DNA from: Micrococcaceae bacterium
GTDB lineage: Bacteria > Actinomycetota > Actinomycetes > Actinomycetales > Micrococcaceae
Direction: 5' to 3'
DNA length: 64,000 nucleotides
Assembly (NCBI GenBank): GCA_013393415.1
Contig: JABXHI010000058.1
Span: 34,353-98,352 of the forward strand
Position 1 is the first letter of the stretch; each line of letters opens with the position of its first letter. Of the stretch, positions 37,370-47,383 are shown piece after piece. The notes below the pieces were generated by a model. It was not told the origin of the DNA and ran no database searches. It saw only the letters and a program-made list of their open reading frames with translations. The position numbers were made by a program, and so were the translations under genes.

Positions 37370-37552
37370 ATGACTGATCAAAAAGGTTACTGGTACAACG
37401 TACAAACCGGCGAAGTCGAACATGGCCCGCAATCCGTGGGATTACATCGCATCGGTCCCTTCGACACCCAGGAGGAAGCGGCGAACGCGCTCGAGACGTA
37501 TGAAGCGCGCAACCGTGCCTGGGACGAAGAGGATGCGGAGGATGACTGGTAA
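37370..37552 (+). CDS. Small SPOR-like protein
   Basis: 60 residues, beginning MTDQKGYWYNVQTGEVEHGP and ending in an acidic tail (DEEDAEDDW). The stretch YNVQTGEVEHGP...RIGPFDTQEEAANALE resembles a short SPOR-type fold. Such genes sit divergent to map in Micrococcaceae. The frame is open from 37193, but those codons lie inside map. Only 46 bp separate the two start codons. Function unknown. Confidence 0.75.
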   Translation: MTDQKGYWYNVQTGEVEHGPQSVGLHRIGPFDTQEEAANALETYEARNRAWDEEDAEDDW

Positions 37553-37557
37553 GGGAG

Positions 37558-38391
37558 CTAAAAGCTGTGATCCGCGTCGGGGAATTCGGCTTTGAGCACA
37601 TCTTCACGGTATTGTGTGGCCGCCTTGGATAAGACGTCGCCCACATTGGCGTATTGCTTGACGAATGAGGGGACGCGTCCCTGGCTGAGTCCAAAGGCAT
37701 CTTGCCACACCAAGACCTGACCGGTGGTCGCATTTCCTGCACCGATCCCGACCGTCGGGATGGTCAGTGCTTTATCTACCGCACCTGCCACGTCGGCGGG
37801 AACCATTTCCATAAGCAGCATCGTGGCCCCGGCCTCTTGCAATGCCAGGGCTTCTTCAACCATGCGTTGTGCAGCATCGTCCTGGCGGCCCTGCACTCGG
37901 AATCCACCGAGCACGTGTTCTGATTGCGGGGTGAACCCGGTATGTGCCACAACAGCCACGCCTGCGGCGGTGAGAGCTTTGATATGTGGTGCGTATTCAA
38001 CACCACCTTCGATCTTGATTGCTGAAATGCCGGTCTCTTTGACGAGCCGCACGCCCGATTCGACGGCCTGCTGGACGGAGGCTTCATATGATCCGAACGG
38101 GAGATCTGCCAGAACGAAAGCGCGTTTTGTTCCGGCCACAACAGCCTTGGAGAACGTAATCATATCTTCCATAGTGACGCCCAGCGTCGAGCTTTGACCC
38201 TGGACGACATTGCCAAGCGAGTCACCGATCAGCAGAGTTTCCATGCCGGCATCATCGAAGATGGCGGCCGTCATCGCGTCATAGCACGTCAGCATCGCGA
38301 ATTTGCCGCCTGCTTCCTTAATCTGTTGGAAATGCACGGTGCGATATCGGGCGGGAGTCTTTTTCAACACAGAGTATGGGGTATCAACCAT
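37558..38391 (-). CDS. panB: 3-methyl-2-oxobutanoate hydroxymethyltransferase
   Basis: 277 residues from the ATG at 38391 (an in-frame ATG lies two codons upstream). LTCYDAMTAAIFDDAG, LIGDSLGNVVQG, KIEGGVEYAPHI and HTGFTPQ are PanB signatures. It makes ketopantoate, the first committed step to pantothenate and CoA. TAGACT ends immediately before the first ATG and 6 nt before the second, so a transcript from this promoter would start at the second ATG. It is divergent from glnA2, as in M. tuberculosis (Rv2225 near Rv2222c). The gene ends 5 bp from the convergent SPOR-like gene. Confidence 0.94.
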   Translation of the reverse strand: MVDTPYSVLKKTPARYRTVHFQQIKEAGGKFAMLTCYDAMTAAIFDDAGMETLLIGDSLGNVVQGQSSTLGVTMEDMITFSKAVVAGTKRAFVLADLPFGSYEASVQQAVESGVRLVKETGISAIKIEGGVEYAPHIKALTAAGVAVVAHTGFTPQSEHVLGGFRVQGRQDDAAQRMVEEALALQEAGATMLLMEMVPADVAGAVDKALTIPTVGIGAGNATTGQVLVWQDAFGLSQGRVPSFVKQYANVGDVLSKAATQYREDVLKAEFPDADHSF

Positions 38392-38397
38392 GCCCAT

Positions 38398-38403
38398 AGT
38401 CTA
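38398..38403 (-). promoter_or_regulatory. Candidate -10 box for leaderless panB transcript
   Basis: TAGACT lies 6 nt before the second in-frame ATG of panB and abuts the first, matching the element at map. Confidence 0.45.
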
Positions 38404-38468
38404 ACGTCACATTGCTATTGTGGGAGGTAGACCCCTGAATTTCTCGAATCGAAAGAGACCTCGACACC

Positions 38469-39809
38469 ATGGATCGCCAGCAAGAATATGTTCTCCGTAC
38501 CCTGGAAGACCGTGACGTTCGGTTTATTCGGCTGTGGTTTACCGATGTGGTGGGTGCACTGAAATCGGTGGCTTTGGCCCCGGCCGAGGTGGAGTATGCA
38601 TTTACCGAAGGGCTGGGCTTCGATGGCTCATCCATTGATGGCTTTACGCGCATTTATGAATCTGACATGCTGCTGCAGCCCGATCCCACCACGTTTCAAA
38701 TCCTGCCGTGGCGAGGCGAGGAAGAACAGACGTCCCGCATGTTCTGTGACGTGAAAATGCCCGACGGTGAGCCCTCGATGGCAGACCCCCGGCATGTCCT
38801 GCGCAAAACGCTCGAGCATGCCGCCGATATGGGATTCAGTGCCTACTTGCACCCCGAGATTGAGTTCTATCTATTTAAAGCAGGGTTCAAGGACGACCAA
38901 GGCGCACCGGTTCCAGTTGATCAGGCCGGCTATTTTGATCACGTGCCCGGCGGGGTGGCCCAGGATTTCCGTCGTGAAGCTGTTTCTATGCTCGAAGCCG
39001 TCGGCATATCAGTGGAATTTTCACACCACGAAGCTGGGTCTGGCCAAAACGAAATTGACCTGCGCGCCAGCGACGCGTTGTCGACTGCTGACAACATTAT
39101 GACCGCGCGGACCGTCATCAAGGAAGTCGCAACGCTACAAGGCCTGCACGCGACCTTCATGCCAAAACCTCTGGGTGCTCAACCCGGATCAGCGTTGCAC
39201 ACACATTTTTCCCTGTTTGAAAGTGATGCCAATGCGTTTCACGAACCCGGTGCCGAGTATCAGCTCTCCACAACCGCGCGTCGTTTTATCGCGGGTATGT
39301 TGAAACATTCACCCGAAATCACTGCGGTGACGCACCAGTTTGTGAACTCGTATAAACGCCTGTGGGGTGGCCGCGAAGCACCGTCATATGTTTCGTGGGG
39401 ACATAATAACCGTTCGGCGCTGGTGCGCATTCCGCTGCATAAACCCAATAAGGCCGGTTCGGCACGGATCGAATACCGTGGCATCGATGCAGCAGCCAAC
39501 CCCTATCTGGCGTACGCGCTGCTGATCTCTGCGGGGCTGAAAGGCATCGAGGAAGAATACGAATTGGCTGAGGCTGCCGACGAAGATATCGGGCTGCTGA
39601 CCGCACGTGAGCGCAGCCTGATGGGTCATGATTCGCTGCCCACCACCCTGCACGACGCCTTGGGTGTCCTGGAAGAATCTGAGTTCATTGCCGATGTCTT
39701 GGGTGAAACAGTCTTTCAGTCGTTGCTGCGCTCCAAACGGAACGAATGGGACGAATACCGGGTGAACGTATCGCCCTTTGAAATCCGTCGTTACATGGAT
39801 GCCGTATGA
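38469..39809 (+). CDS. glnA2: Glutamine synthetase, GlnA2 type (non-adenylylated)
   Basis: 446 residues. It has the GS signatures FDGSSIDGFTRIYESDMLL, HPEIEFYLFK, and the ATP-binding KPLGAQPGSALHTHFSLF. It lacks the C-terminal KxLYxLPPEE loop whose Tyr is adenylylated; EYELAEAADEDIGLL stands there instead. Mycobacterial GlnA2 likewise sits directly before glnE. It may make glutamine or a gamma-glutamyl amide. The stop overlaps the glnE start by 4 nt. Confidence 0.9.
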   Translation: MDRQQEYVLRTLEDRDVRFIRLWFTDVVGALKSVALAPAEVEYAFTEGLGFDGSSIDGFTRIYESDMLLQPDPTTFQILPWRGEEEQTSRMFCDVKMPDGEPSMADPRHVLRKTLEHAADMGFSAYLHPEIEFYLFKAGFKDDQGAPVPVDQAGYFDHVPGGVAQDFRREAVSMLEAVGISVEFSHHEAGSGQNEIDLRASDALSTADNIMTARTVIKEVATLQGLHATFMPKPLGAQPGSALHTHFSLFESDANAFHEPGAEYQLSTTARRFIAGMLKHSPEITAVTHQFVNSYKRLWGGREAPSYVSWGHNNRSALVRIPLHKPNKAGSARIEYRGIDAAANPYLAYALLISAGLKGIEEEYELAEAADEDIGLLTARERSLMGHDSLPTTLHDALGVLEESEFIADVLGETVFQSLLRSKRNEWDEYRVNVSPFEIRRYMDAV

Positions 39810-42800
39810 GCGAGGGCCTGAGTCAAACGCGACTCTTGGCGACCGGGCTGCGTGATACGGAGCGAGCCGAGTCGTTGTTGCACTCTGGCGAACTCGCCGG
39901 TCTGGACATGGATCATCTGCTGGAACAGTTGGCGGCTGCCCCGGATGCAGACCAGGCATTACTGTTGCTCATCCGCCTGATCGAACGCGATGAGACCGTA
40001 TCTGCATTGGTTGCACAAGGCGAAGCTCGGCCACTGCTGAGACTACTCGGCGCTTCTGAAGCATTGGGCGAGTTTGTCATCCGCAGACCCCAGCATCTCG
40101 ATATTTTTCGCGACCCGGATCCCAAGTCCACACCGGCCAGTGGGGGACTCGCGGATGCCGAAGGCAACTTCATTGATGCCCAGGCACCATTACGGGCATT
40201 ACTCTTGCGCGCTGTGGGGGCAGAACCAGAGGCGACGATGCCCGTGGCAACAGTCACCGGGAAGGACGCCTCGGTTGCGCTGCGCACCGAATACCGGCGG
40301 CAACTCGTGGCGATCACACACCAAGATCTCATCTCGCACGACCCGGTGACACTGCAACCAACGGTTTCGATGTGGTTATCCGACCTTGCTACCGCCGCGC
40401 TCGAAGCTGCTCTGGCGGTGGCACGAGCCGAAGTTGCCTCTCGGTATGAACAAACCAATGAGGTGGAGCTGGCCGTGCTGGCCATGGGAAAATGCGGGGC
40501 GCGCGAACTGAATTATTTTTCCGACGTGGACGTCGTCTTCGCCCACGACGTTGTCGAGGGCTCAGAACTATCAACGCAAACCGCCACCGATATCGCAGTG
40601 GAACTGGCCTCCGGCATTTCGACCGTCATCATGCAACCGGCTCGCGAAGCGGCGCTCTGGGAGGTAGACACGAACCTGCGTCCCGAAGGCCAAGACGGGG
40701 TGCTATCGCGTACGATCGCCTCGCATCTGGAGTATTACCAGCGTTGGGCTCACACTTGGGAATTCCAGGCGCTACTCAAAGCCCGCCCGGTCGCCGGAAG
40801 CATTGAACTGGGCCAGCGATATCTGGATAATTTAGCGCCGATGATTTGGCAGGCCTCCACACGTCCCGGGTTTGTGCGTCAAGTCCAACGGATGCGTAAT
40901 CGCGTGATTGACCATATCGATCGCGATCAGCGCCAACGCGAAATTAAACTTGGCCCAGGTGGTCTGCGGGACGTCGAATTCCCGGCACAATTGCTCCAGC
41001 TCGTGCATGGCAAAACTGATCCAGAACTGCGCGTGCGTGCCACCGAAGACGCCCTCAATGCATTGCAGGCAGGCAGTTACATTGGCCCCAGTGACGCCCA
41101 AGTCATGGCCAGCAACTATCGTTTCTTGCGCCTGATCGAACACCGGGTACAGCTTGTCCAAATGCGACGCACCCATATCATGCCCGACAACGAGGACGAA
41201 CTGCGTAGCCTCGCGCGAGGTGTGCGCCCCATGGGTGGCGGTTGGCCCAAGGATTACGAACAACTGGTCAAGGCATGGCAAGCAACCGTGCGGTCCAACC
41301 GGACCCTATTCGAACAGATCTTTTACCGGCCACTGTTGCCATCCACCGCGGCCCTGTCGACCGACGACGCAAGGCTGACCCCCGAAGCGGCCACGGCACG
41401 CCTCGCCGCGCTAGGGTACTCGGATCCAACCGGGGCAGTACGTCACATTGAATCGCTGACCTCCGGTGTCTCCCGCCAAGCCAAACTGCAACGCCAATTA
41501 CTCCCGGCAATGCTCGGGTGGCTCGCCTCCGGACCAGATCCCGACGGTGGGCTGTTGGGCTTTCGGAAGCTCAGCGAGTCTGTCGGGGGATCGCACTGGT
41601 ATCTGCATATGCTGCGAGATTCGTCTGCGGCAGGGGAACGTCTTGCCCATGTGCTCTCATCGTCGCGGTATATCTCCGACATGCTTGAGCACACCCCGCA
41701 AGCAGCCGCGTGGATGGACCGCGATCAAGACCTGACACCACTGGGCCTGGAAACTATCCAGACGGAAATGTCGGCCCTGTTGCGCCGGCACCCGCATCTG
41801 CCCGACGCCGCACGCTATATTCGTTTGGTGCGTCGTCGCGAGATACTGCGTATCAGCCTGGCAGATGCATGCAATCTGGTCGACCAACACCAGGTGTCCA
41901 CAGCACTGGCTGCTGCAGACCGAGCAGCAGTTGAGGCATTACTTGCGGTGGTCCACGATCACGTCGAACGCAAATGGGGTGGGGGTGATGCGCCAGCACA
42001 GGTCGCCGTGATCGCCATGGGACGCCAGGGCGGACGCGAAGCCGGATACGGCTCAGATTTAGACGTGATGTTTGTACACGAGCCTGCCGATGAGGTCGCC
42101 TCGGATGAAGCCACGCGATTTGCCGTCGACGTTGCCAAAGCGCTCATCAGTTTTATGAAGATGCCGACGAGGCCACCCATCGTGTTGGAACCGGTCTTGG
42201 AAATTGATGCTGATCTGCGACCGGAGGGACGACGCGGGCCCTTGGTGCGCTCCCTTGATTCCTATAAGGCGTATTACGGTCAGTGGGCCGATACCTGGGA
42301 GATCCAGGCACTCCTGAAGGCTCGGGCTGTGGCGGGCGATGCTGAACTGAAAGACGACTTCATCAAGTGGGCGGATACGGTGCGCTACACGCACGGACTC
42401 ACCAACGACCAGGCCCAAGCGATTCAGCGGATGAAAGCGCGAGTGGAAGCTGAACGGCTGCCACGTGGCGCGGATCCGGCCCGACATCTGAAATTGGGCC
42501 GTGGTGGACTTACCGATGTCGAATGGCTCATCCAAACCCTCCAGCTCAAATTTGCCCCCGAGTATCCAGCACTGCGAACACCGAATACGCTCGAAGCTAT
42601 CGAAGCTGCACGCGATGCAGAACTCTTGGAAGCCGACGATGCAGAGATTCTCATGGATGCCTGGAGCTTGGCGACCCAACTTCGGTCGGGGATCGTCATT
42701 TCCTCGGCGAAATCCTCCGATGTGTTACCCACGAACCGTGAGCAACTGGAGGCGTTAGCACGCTGGAGCGGTTATGACGCAGGAGAGGTCGGTGAATTTG

Positions 42801-42877
42801 AAGACGACTATCTTCGCATCACCCGACAAGCGCGTGGCGTCTTTGAACGAGTCTTCTATGACATCCCCGAGCGGTGA
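39806..42877 (+). CDS. glnE: Bifunctional glutamine synthetase adenylyltransferase/adenylyl-removing enzyme
   Basis: 1023 residues. Two nucleotidyltransferase domains are visible: the N-terminal deadenylylase with NYFSDVDVVFAHD (about 233-245) and the C-terminal adenylylase with GYGSDLDVMFVHEP (about 748-760), each followed by the ExxLRPEG-type motif (VDTNLRPEGQDG and IDADLRPEGRRG). The conserved KLGPGGLRDVEF and KLGRGGLTDVEW repeats also occur. It switches GlnA1 activity with nitrogen status. Translation is coupled to glnA2. Confidence 0.96.
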   Translation: MSEGLSQTRLLATGLRDTERAESLLHSGELAGLDMDHLLEQLAAAPDADQALLLLIRLIERDETVSALVAQGEARPLLRLLGASEALGEFVIRRPQHLDIFRDPDPKSTPASGGLADAEGNFIDAQAPLRALLLRAVGAEPEATMPVATVTGKDASVALRTEYRRQLVAITHQDLISHDPVTLQPTVSMWLSDLATAALEAALAVARAEVASRYEQTNEVELAVLAMGKCGARELNYFSDVDVVFAHDVVEGSELSTQTATDIAVELASGISTVIMQPAREAALWEVDTNLRPEGQDGVLSRTIASHLEYYQRWAHTWEFQALLKARPVAGSIELGQRYLDNLAPMIWQASTRPGFVRQVQRMRNRVIDHIDRDQRQREIKLGPGGLRDVEFPAQLLQLVHGKTDPELRVRATEDALNALQAGSYIGPSDAQVMASNYRFLRLIEHRVQLVQMRRTHIMPDNEDELRSLARGVRPMGGGWPKDYEQLVKAWQATVRSNRTLFEQIFYRPLLPSTAALSTDDARLTPEAATARLAALGYSDPTGAVRHIESLTSGVSRQAKLQRQLLPAMLGWLASGPDPDGGLLGFRKLSESVGGSHWYLHMLRDSSAAGERLAHVLSSSRYISDMLEHTPQAAAWMDRDQDLTPLGLETIQTEMSALLRRHPHLPDAARYIRLVRRREILRISLADACNLVDQHQVSTALAAADRAAVEALLAVVHDHVERKWGGGDAPAQVAVIAMGRQGGREAGYGSDLDVMFVHEPADEVASDEATRFAVDVAKALISFMKMPTRPPIVLEPVLEIDADLRPEGRRGPLVRSLDSYKAYYGQWADTWEIQALLKARAVAGDAELKDDFIKWADTVRYTHGLTNDQAQAIQRMKARVEAERLPRGADPARHLKLGRGGLTDVEWLIQTLQLKFAPEYPALRTPNTLEAIEAARDAELLEADDAEILMDAWSLATQLRSGIVISSAKSSDVLPTNREQLEALARWSGYDAGEVGEFEDDYLRITRQARGVFERVFYDIPER

Positions 42878-42880
42878 TAT

Positions 42881-43870
42881 CTACCGTTGAATGAGGTAGT
42901 CGGATAGCAATTGCAGGGCATGCTTGCGATCCTGGAGTGAATCGGCCATATTGGTAATGATCAGTTCGTCGGCATGGATCCGTTCGGCGAATGTATCCAA
43001 CCAGTCGCGGACCTGCTCTGGTGTGCCAACGGCCGTCATCTCCAGCATTTGGAGTATTTGTTGACCCGCGGCAGAGTGGACGAGCTGTTCTACGTCATTT
43101 TCGGTGAGGTTCCGGCCGCGTCCCAACATGGTGCGGATGCGCTCGCGTTTGGCACGCTCCCACATCGCTTGGGCATGCTCTTCGGTGTCGGCAACGATCA
43201 CGTTTGCTGCGGCAATGAAGTACGGTGTGGCCAGTTCATCAGATGGCGTGAACTCGGTGCGGTACATCGCGGCTGCAGATTCGAGCATTTGCGGTGAAAA
43301 GTGCGAGGCGAAACTGTACGTGAGTCCCAGCTGGGCGGCCAATTGTGCACCGAAATGTGATGATCCGAGAATGACCAGCGGTACGTTGGTTCCCGAACCC
43401 GGATACGCATTGATGCCGGGGATGCGCGATTCGCCTTTGAGGTAACTCTGCAATTCCAGCACATCTGAAGGGAAGCGTTCCGCCGACTGGGTCGTGCGGC
43501 GCAACGCCATCAGGGTTTTCTGATCCGTTCCGGGAGCACGGCCCAAGCCTAAGTCGATGCGGTCGCCATAGAGTTCGTGGAGGGTACCGAATTGCTCGGC
43601 AATGAGTAGCGGCGCGTGGTTGGGGAGCATGATCCCCCCGGAGCCGAGTCGAATGTTTTTGGTGTGGGCACCGATGTGTGCCAGCAACACCGAGGTGGCC
43701 GATGAGGCAATGGTTTCCATGTTGTGGTGCTCGGCGAACCACAGCCGATGGAACCCGAGCTCGTCGGCCACCACGGCGAGTTCAGTGGATTCGCGCAGGG
43801 AAACAGCGATGGGTTCACCCGGATGAATGGTTGCCAGATCCAAGATGGACACGGGGTAGGGCGCAGTCAA
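42881..43870 (-). CDS. LLM-class flavin-dependent oxidoreductase
   Basis: 329 residues. SILDLATIHPGEPIAVSL, LWFAEHHNMETIASSA and RIDLGLGRAPGTDQ are typical of the luciferase-like monooxygenase family (MsnO8/YhbW type), which uses FMNH2. The substrate is unknown. The start appears to be a TTG at 43870 with GGAGG 4 nt upstream; no other start fits the family N-terminus. It lies 52 bp after ribH on the same strand and could be the last gene of the riboflavin operon. It ends 3 bp from glnE, convergent. Confidence 0.85.
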   Translation of the reverse strand: MTAPYPVSILDLATIHPGEPIAVSLRESTELAVVADELGFHRLWFAEHHNMETIASSATSVLLAHIGAHTKNIRLGSGGIMLPNHAPLLIAEQFGTLHELYGDRIDLGLGRAPGTDQKTLMALRRTTQSAERFPSDVLELQSYLKGESRIPGINAYPGSGTNVPLVILGSSHFGAQLAAQLGLTYSFASHFSPQMLESAAAMYRTEFTPSDELATPYFIAAANVIVADTEEHAQAMWERAKRERIRTMLGRGRNLTENDVEQLVHSAAGQQILQMLEMTAVGTPEQVRDWLDTFAERIHADELIITNMADSLQDRKHALQLLSDYLIQR

Positions 43871-43922
43871 AGTACCTCCAAAATAGTGACGTCTTTCAGT
43901 ACAGCGCCACGTGAGGTGCGGA

Positions 43923-44393
43923 TTATTCCGCGAGCGCTGCGACTGTCACCGCAAGGTGTAGTGCTGCCTCAGCTGCCTCTTGGCCTTTCGACTCTTGTGA
44001 ATCGGCGAGTCCAGCACGATCCAGCGCTTGTGCGTCGTCGTCCACGGTGAGAATGCCAAAGCCCACGGGCTTGCCGGTATCGAGTTGGACCCGGGTGAGT
44101 CCGTAGGTGACGGCATCGGCGACGAAGTCGAAGTGCGGGGTGTCACCGCGAATGATGACGCCTAAACATACCGCCGCATCGAATCCGTTGTGCAGTGCGG
44201 CTTGCGCGGCCAGGGGGATTTCGAAGGAGCCGGCAACGGTGACCAGTTCATGATCTGCACCGGAGGATTCCAGGGTGGCTGTGGCCCCGTCGATGAGCCC
44301 GTTCATGATGGTGGTGTGCCATGATCCTGCGATGATCGCAACGCGGTAGTTGCTGGCATCGACCTGGAGTTGTGGTGCGCCGTGTGTGGCCAT
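43923..44393 (-). CDS. ribH: 6,7-dimethyl-8-ribityllumazine synthase
   Basis: 156 residues, normal length. Motifs include VAIIAGSWHTTIMNGLIDGA, VAGSFEIPLAAQAA, CLGVIIRGDTPHFDFVAD with the catalytic His, and GKPVGFGILTVDD. It condenses the pyrimidine and butanone phosphate precursors into lumazine, forming icosahedral shells in many bacteria. Separated from ribBA by 9 bp. Confidence 0.95.
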   Translation of the reverse strand: MATHGAPQLQVDASNYRVAIIAGSWHTTIMNGLIDGATATLESSGADHELVTVAGSFEIPLAAQAALHNGFDAAVCLGVIIRGDTPHFDFVADAVTYGLTRVQLDTGKPVGFGILTVDDDAQALDRAGLADSQESKGQEAAEAALHLAVTVAALAE

Positions 44394-44402
44394 GTTGATT
44401 CC

Positions 44403-45641
44403 TTATTCCGCTGGGATGGCGTGGTTGAGTTTGGTGGCTTTGGTCGTCAGGTAGTTGAGATTTTCGGGATGGCGTCCAACGACCAGCCCGAGACGTTCGG
44501 TGACGTTGATCCCGTTGGCTTCCAACTGGGTGACCTTATCTGGGTTATTGGTCAGCAGTTTGACGTTGGTGATCCCCAGGCTGGCCAAAATTTCTGCGGC
44601 CGCAGTGTAGCTTCGCCCGTCGATGGGTAAGCCCAGGTGTTCATTGGCTTCGATGGTGTCTAACCCGGTGGATTGCAGCTGGTAGGCACGGATCTTATTG
44701 CCTAACCCGATGCCGCGTCCTTCGTGGCCGCGCAGATAAATCACGATGCCGCCGTGGGTGCCGATGTGTTCTAAGGCAGAATCGAGTTGCGCACCGCATT
44801 CACATTTCAGTGATCCGAAGGCTTCACCGGTCAAACACTCAGAGTGCACACGGACCACGGTGGGTTCATCGGTGGCTAACAATGTGTTCCGTCCGATCAG
44901 GGCCAGATGCTCGACTCCGGCTTTACGATCGCGATAGACTTTCATCGTGAGTTCCCCGAACGTGGTGGGCACCTGTGCCTCGGCACGTTGGGAGACGTGA
45001 CGGTGGATGATGCGGTTCGGTGCGGTCTCAGGGTGGTGTTCGTTGAGATACTCGGCGAGCGCCTCAATGGTGATGACCGGGATGTTGTGTTGGGCGCCCA
45101 TTTCGATCAGCCCCGGCAGTCGCATCATGTCACCGTCATCGGCAACGATCTCGGCAATGACCCCCACCGGCGCCAAACCGGCCAGATGCATGAGTTCCAC
45201 GGCGGCTTCGGTATGGCCTGGACGTTGGCGCACGCCACCGTCGAGGGCGCGCAGTGGCAGAATATGCCCGGGACGGTTTAGCTCCGTCGGTGCCGTATCC
45301 GCAGCGGCCAAGAGATTGACGGTATGGGCGCGATCCGCGGCCGAGATCCCGGTGGTAACACCTTGAGCGGCATCGACCGTGACGGTATACGCCGTCTGCC
45401 GGACGTCCTGATTTTGGGTGACCATCATCGGCAGTTCCAGCCGGTCGGCGACTTCATCGGACATCGGCGCGCATAATAACCCGGAGGAATGTTCAACCAT
45501 AAAGGCAATCGTCTCCGGGGTGGCCAACTGGCCGGAAATAATGAGATCGCCCTCGTTTTCGCGATCCTCATCATCGGCAACGATGACAGGCTGACCTAGT
45601 GCAATGGCTTCAATGGCTTGGGTGATATCTGCGAGTTTCAT
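44403..45641 (-). CDS. ribBA: Bifunctional DHBP synthase / GTP cyclohydrolase II
   Basis: 412 residues. The N-terminal RibB domain has [16 protein letters not shown] and [16 protein letters not shown]; the C-terminal RibA domain has the zinc site [18 protein letters not shown] and [15 protein letters not shown]. It supplies both branches of riboflavin synthesis. The start overlaps ribE by 4 nt. Confidence 0.96.
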   Translation of the reverse strand: MKLADITQAIEAIALGQPVIVADDEDRENEGDLIISGQLATPETIAFMVEHSSGLLCAPMSDEVADRLELPMMVTQNQDVRQTAYTVTVDAAQGVTTGISAADRAHTVNLLAAADTAPTELNRPGHILPLRALDGGVRQRPGHTEAAVELMHLAGLAPVGVIAEIVADDGDMMRLPGLIEMGAQHNIPVITIEALAEYLNEHHPETAPNRIIHRHVSQRAEAQVPTTFGELTMKVYRDRKAGVEHLALIGRNTLLATDEPTVVRVHSECLTGEAFGSLKCECGAQLDSALEHIGTHGGIVIYLRGHEGRGIGLGNKIRAYQLQSTGLDTIEANEHLGLPIDGRSYTAAAEILASLGITNVKLLTNNPDKVTQLEANGINVTERLGLVVGRHPENLNYLTTKATKLNHAIPAE

Positions 45642-46264
45642 TTGGTGTTCCCATTCTCGTTGAACTGGATTAGACGGGCGATGTGGCGGGCCAAGAGGTC
45701 GGTTTCAAGGTTGACTACCTCCCCAACACGTGCGGTACCCATGGTGGTGGCACTCAGGGTTTCGGGGATCAGAAAGATGTCAAAGTAGTGCTGGTCCGCG
45801 TCTGGTTGGGACACGGCTGCCACGGTGAGTGAAATACCGTTGACGGTGATGGAACCCTGGTTGATCAGATACGGAGCCAAGTGATCTGGAAGGCTGATGC
45901 GCATACGCGTCCACTGGTGGCCGGGCTCCACCTCCAGCACCTTTGCGGTGGCTTCAACGTGGCCTTGCACGATATGGCCACCAAACCGGGCGGTTGCCGC
46001 CATCGCCGGCTCGACATTGACACGATCCCCGGTGGTTTTGGTACCCAGCGACGTCAGTTCGAGCGTTTGGACCATCACATCGGCGGTGAAGGTTTCGTCG
46101 CTAAAATCGGTCACGGTCAAACACACGCCGTCAATGGCAATCGAATCGCCCCGGTTCACATCGCTAAGCACACTGGGTGCGGCAATGGTCAGCGCCAGGG
46201 TGTCTGCTGAGGTTTCGGTGATGGCGGTGATGTCGCCAAGGGTGTGGATTATGCCGGTAAACAT
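45638..46264 (-). CDS. ribE: Riboflavin synthase, alpha chain
   Basis: 208 residues made of two homologous lumazine-binding halves: MFTGIIHTLGDITAI, IDGVCLTVTDF and GHIVQGHVEATAKV in the first and second halves, plus ITVNGISLTVAAV. It dismutates two lumazines to riboflavin. Its ATG abuts the ribD stop (1-nt overlap), and its end overlaps ribBA. Confidence 0.95.
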   Translation of the reverse strand: MFTGIIHTLGDITAITETSADTLALTIAAPSVLSDVNRGDSIAIDGVCLTVTDFSDETFTADVMVQTLELTSLGTKTTGDRVNVEPAMAATARFGGHIVQGHVEATAKVLEVEPGHQWTRMRISLPDHLAPYLINQGSITVNGISLTVAAVSQPDADQHYFDIFLIPETLSATTMGTARVGEVVNLETDLLARHIARLIQFNENGNTK

Positions 46265-47322
46265 CAGTGGTCCTTCCGCAAGGTGGTCAGCAGGTCGGTG
46301 TCCAAACGATGGACGCCGCCAAAGGTGTATGAGTGTGCTTCGAGCAAGGTGGACACGCCGAGGTCACCCACGGCATGATGCGTTCCACCCAACAGGATCG
46401 GGGCCGTATAGATCAGCAATTCATCAGCGAGCTGTTGTTGCAATAGCGCGGTGATGAATGTGGGCCCGGCTTCAACGAAGATTCTGGGAGCCGGGCCGGT
46501 GAACTCCGCGAGCCGGGCAAGGTCGGATGCGAGGTTGGCCCCCGAAAACTGTGGTGTTTGTGTCAGCCCGTGGTGGGCGAGTGCAGGGTGCCGGTGGATG
46601 GTTGCTTCCTGGGTGACGTCGCCGGTACCAAAGATCACCGGGAGCGGTTGGTCTTGTGGCGGCACCAGCAGCTGGCCGTCAGTGTCACGAGCGGTCAGTG
46701 ATGGGTTATCGGCTGCGACGGTTGCGGTTGTGGTGACGATGACATCTGCAAGTGCCCGTTGCACATGGACGTGCCGACGAGCTGCGGACGAGGTGATCCA
46801 CTGGCTTGTGCCATCGGAGGCAGCGAGGCGGCCGTCGAGCGATTGGGCCCATTTCGCAATGACACCGCTACGAGCTTGACCGGTACGAGCGTGCCAGTCC
46901 GATAACAGCTGGTCTGTGTCGGATGACTCGATACCAGCGATGACCCGATGGCCACGGGCGAAGAGCTCGGTTGCACCACCCGAGGAGTGTGTTCCGACAT
47001 CGGGCTGACCATAGACGATGGTGCCGATACCGGCGGTATGCAGAGTCTGGGCACACGGGGGAGTAGTACCGGTGTGGTTGCACGGTTCGAGTGTGATGAC
47101 TGCGGTCAGACCGGCTGGGTTCAGCGCGGGGTCGAGATTTTTGAGTGCATTGACTTCTGCGTGGTCGCTTCCGCTGCCGCGGTGGAACCCTTCGGCTACG
47201 GTGGCGCCTTGATCGTCGATGATGACACAACCCACCTGTGGGTTCACATCATCGGCGGGGCCGCGTCGTGCAAGCGTGATGGCACGCTGCATCGCCGAAG
47301 TGAGCTGGGTGTGGGATACCAT
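46264..47322 (-). CDS. ribD: Bifunctional pyrimidine deaminase/reductase RibD
   Basis: 352 residues. The deaminase half has the zinc motif SDHAEVNAL and TLEPCNHTGTTPPC; the reductase half has KWAQSLDGRLAASDGTSQWI. It catalyses the second and third steps of the pyrimidine branch. AGGAG lies 11 nt before the ATG. It is the first gene behind the FMN riboswitch. Confidence 0.95.
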   Translation of the reverse strand: MVSHTQLTSAMQRAITLARRGPADDVNPQVGCVIIDDQGATVAEGFHRGSGSDHAEVNALKNLDPALNPAGLTAVITLEPCNHTGTTPPCAQTLHTAGIGTIVYGQPDVGTHSSGGATELFARGHRVIAGIESSDTDQLLSDWHARTGQARSGVIAKWAQSLDGRLAASDGTSQWITSSAARRHVHVQRALADVIVTTTATVAADNPSLTARDTDGQLLVPPQDQPLPVIFGTGDVTQEATIHRHPALAHHGLTQTPQFSGANLASDLARLAEFTGPAPRIFVEAGPTFITALLQQQLADELLIYTAPILLGGTHHAVGDLGVSTLLEAHSYTFGGVHRLDTDLLTTLRKDH

Positions 47323-47383
47323 CCGGCGTCTGACTCCTTGATACAGGTGCGCCGGGAAAATGCTGCCATTGGGATATAGCAGC

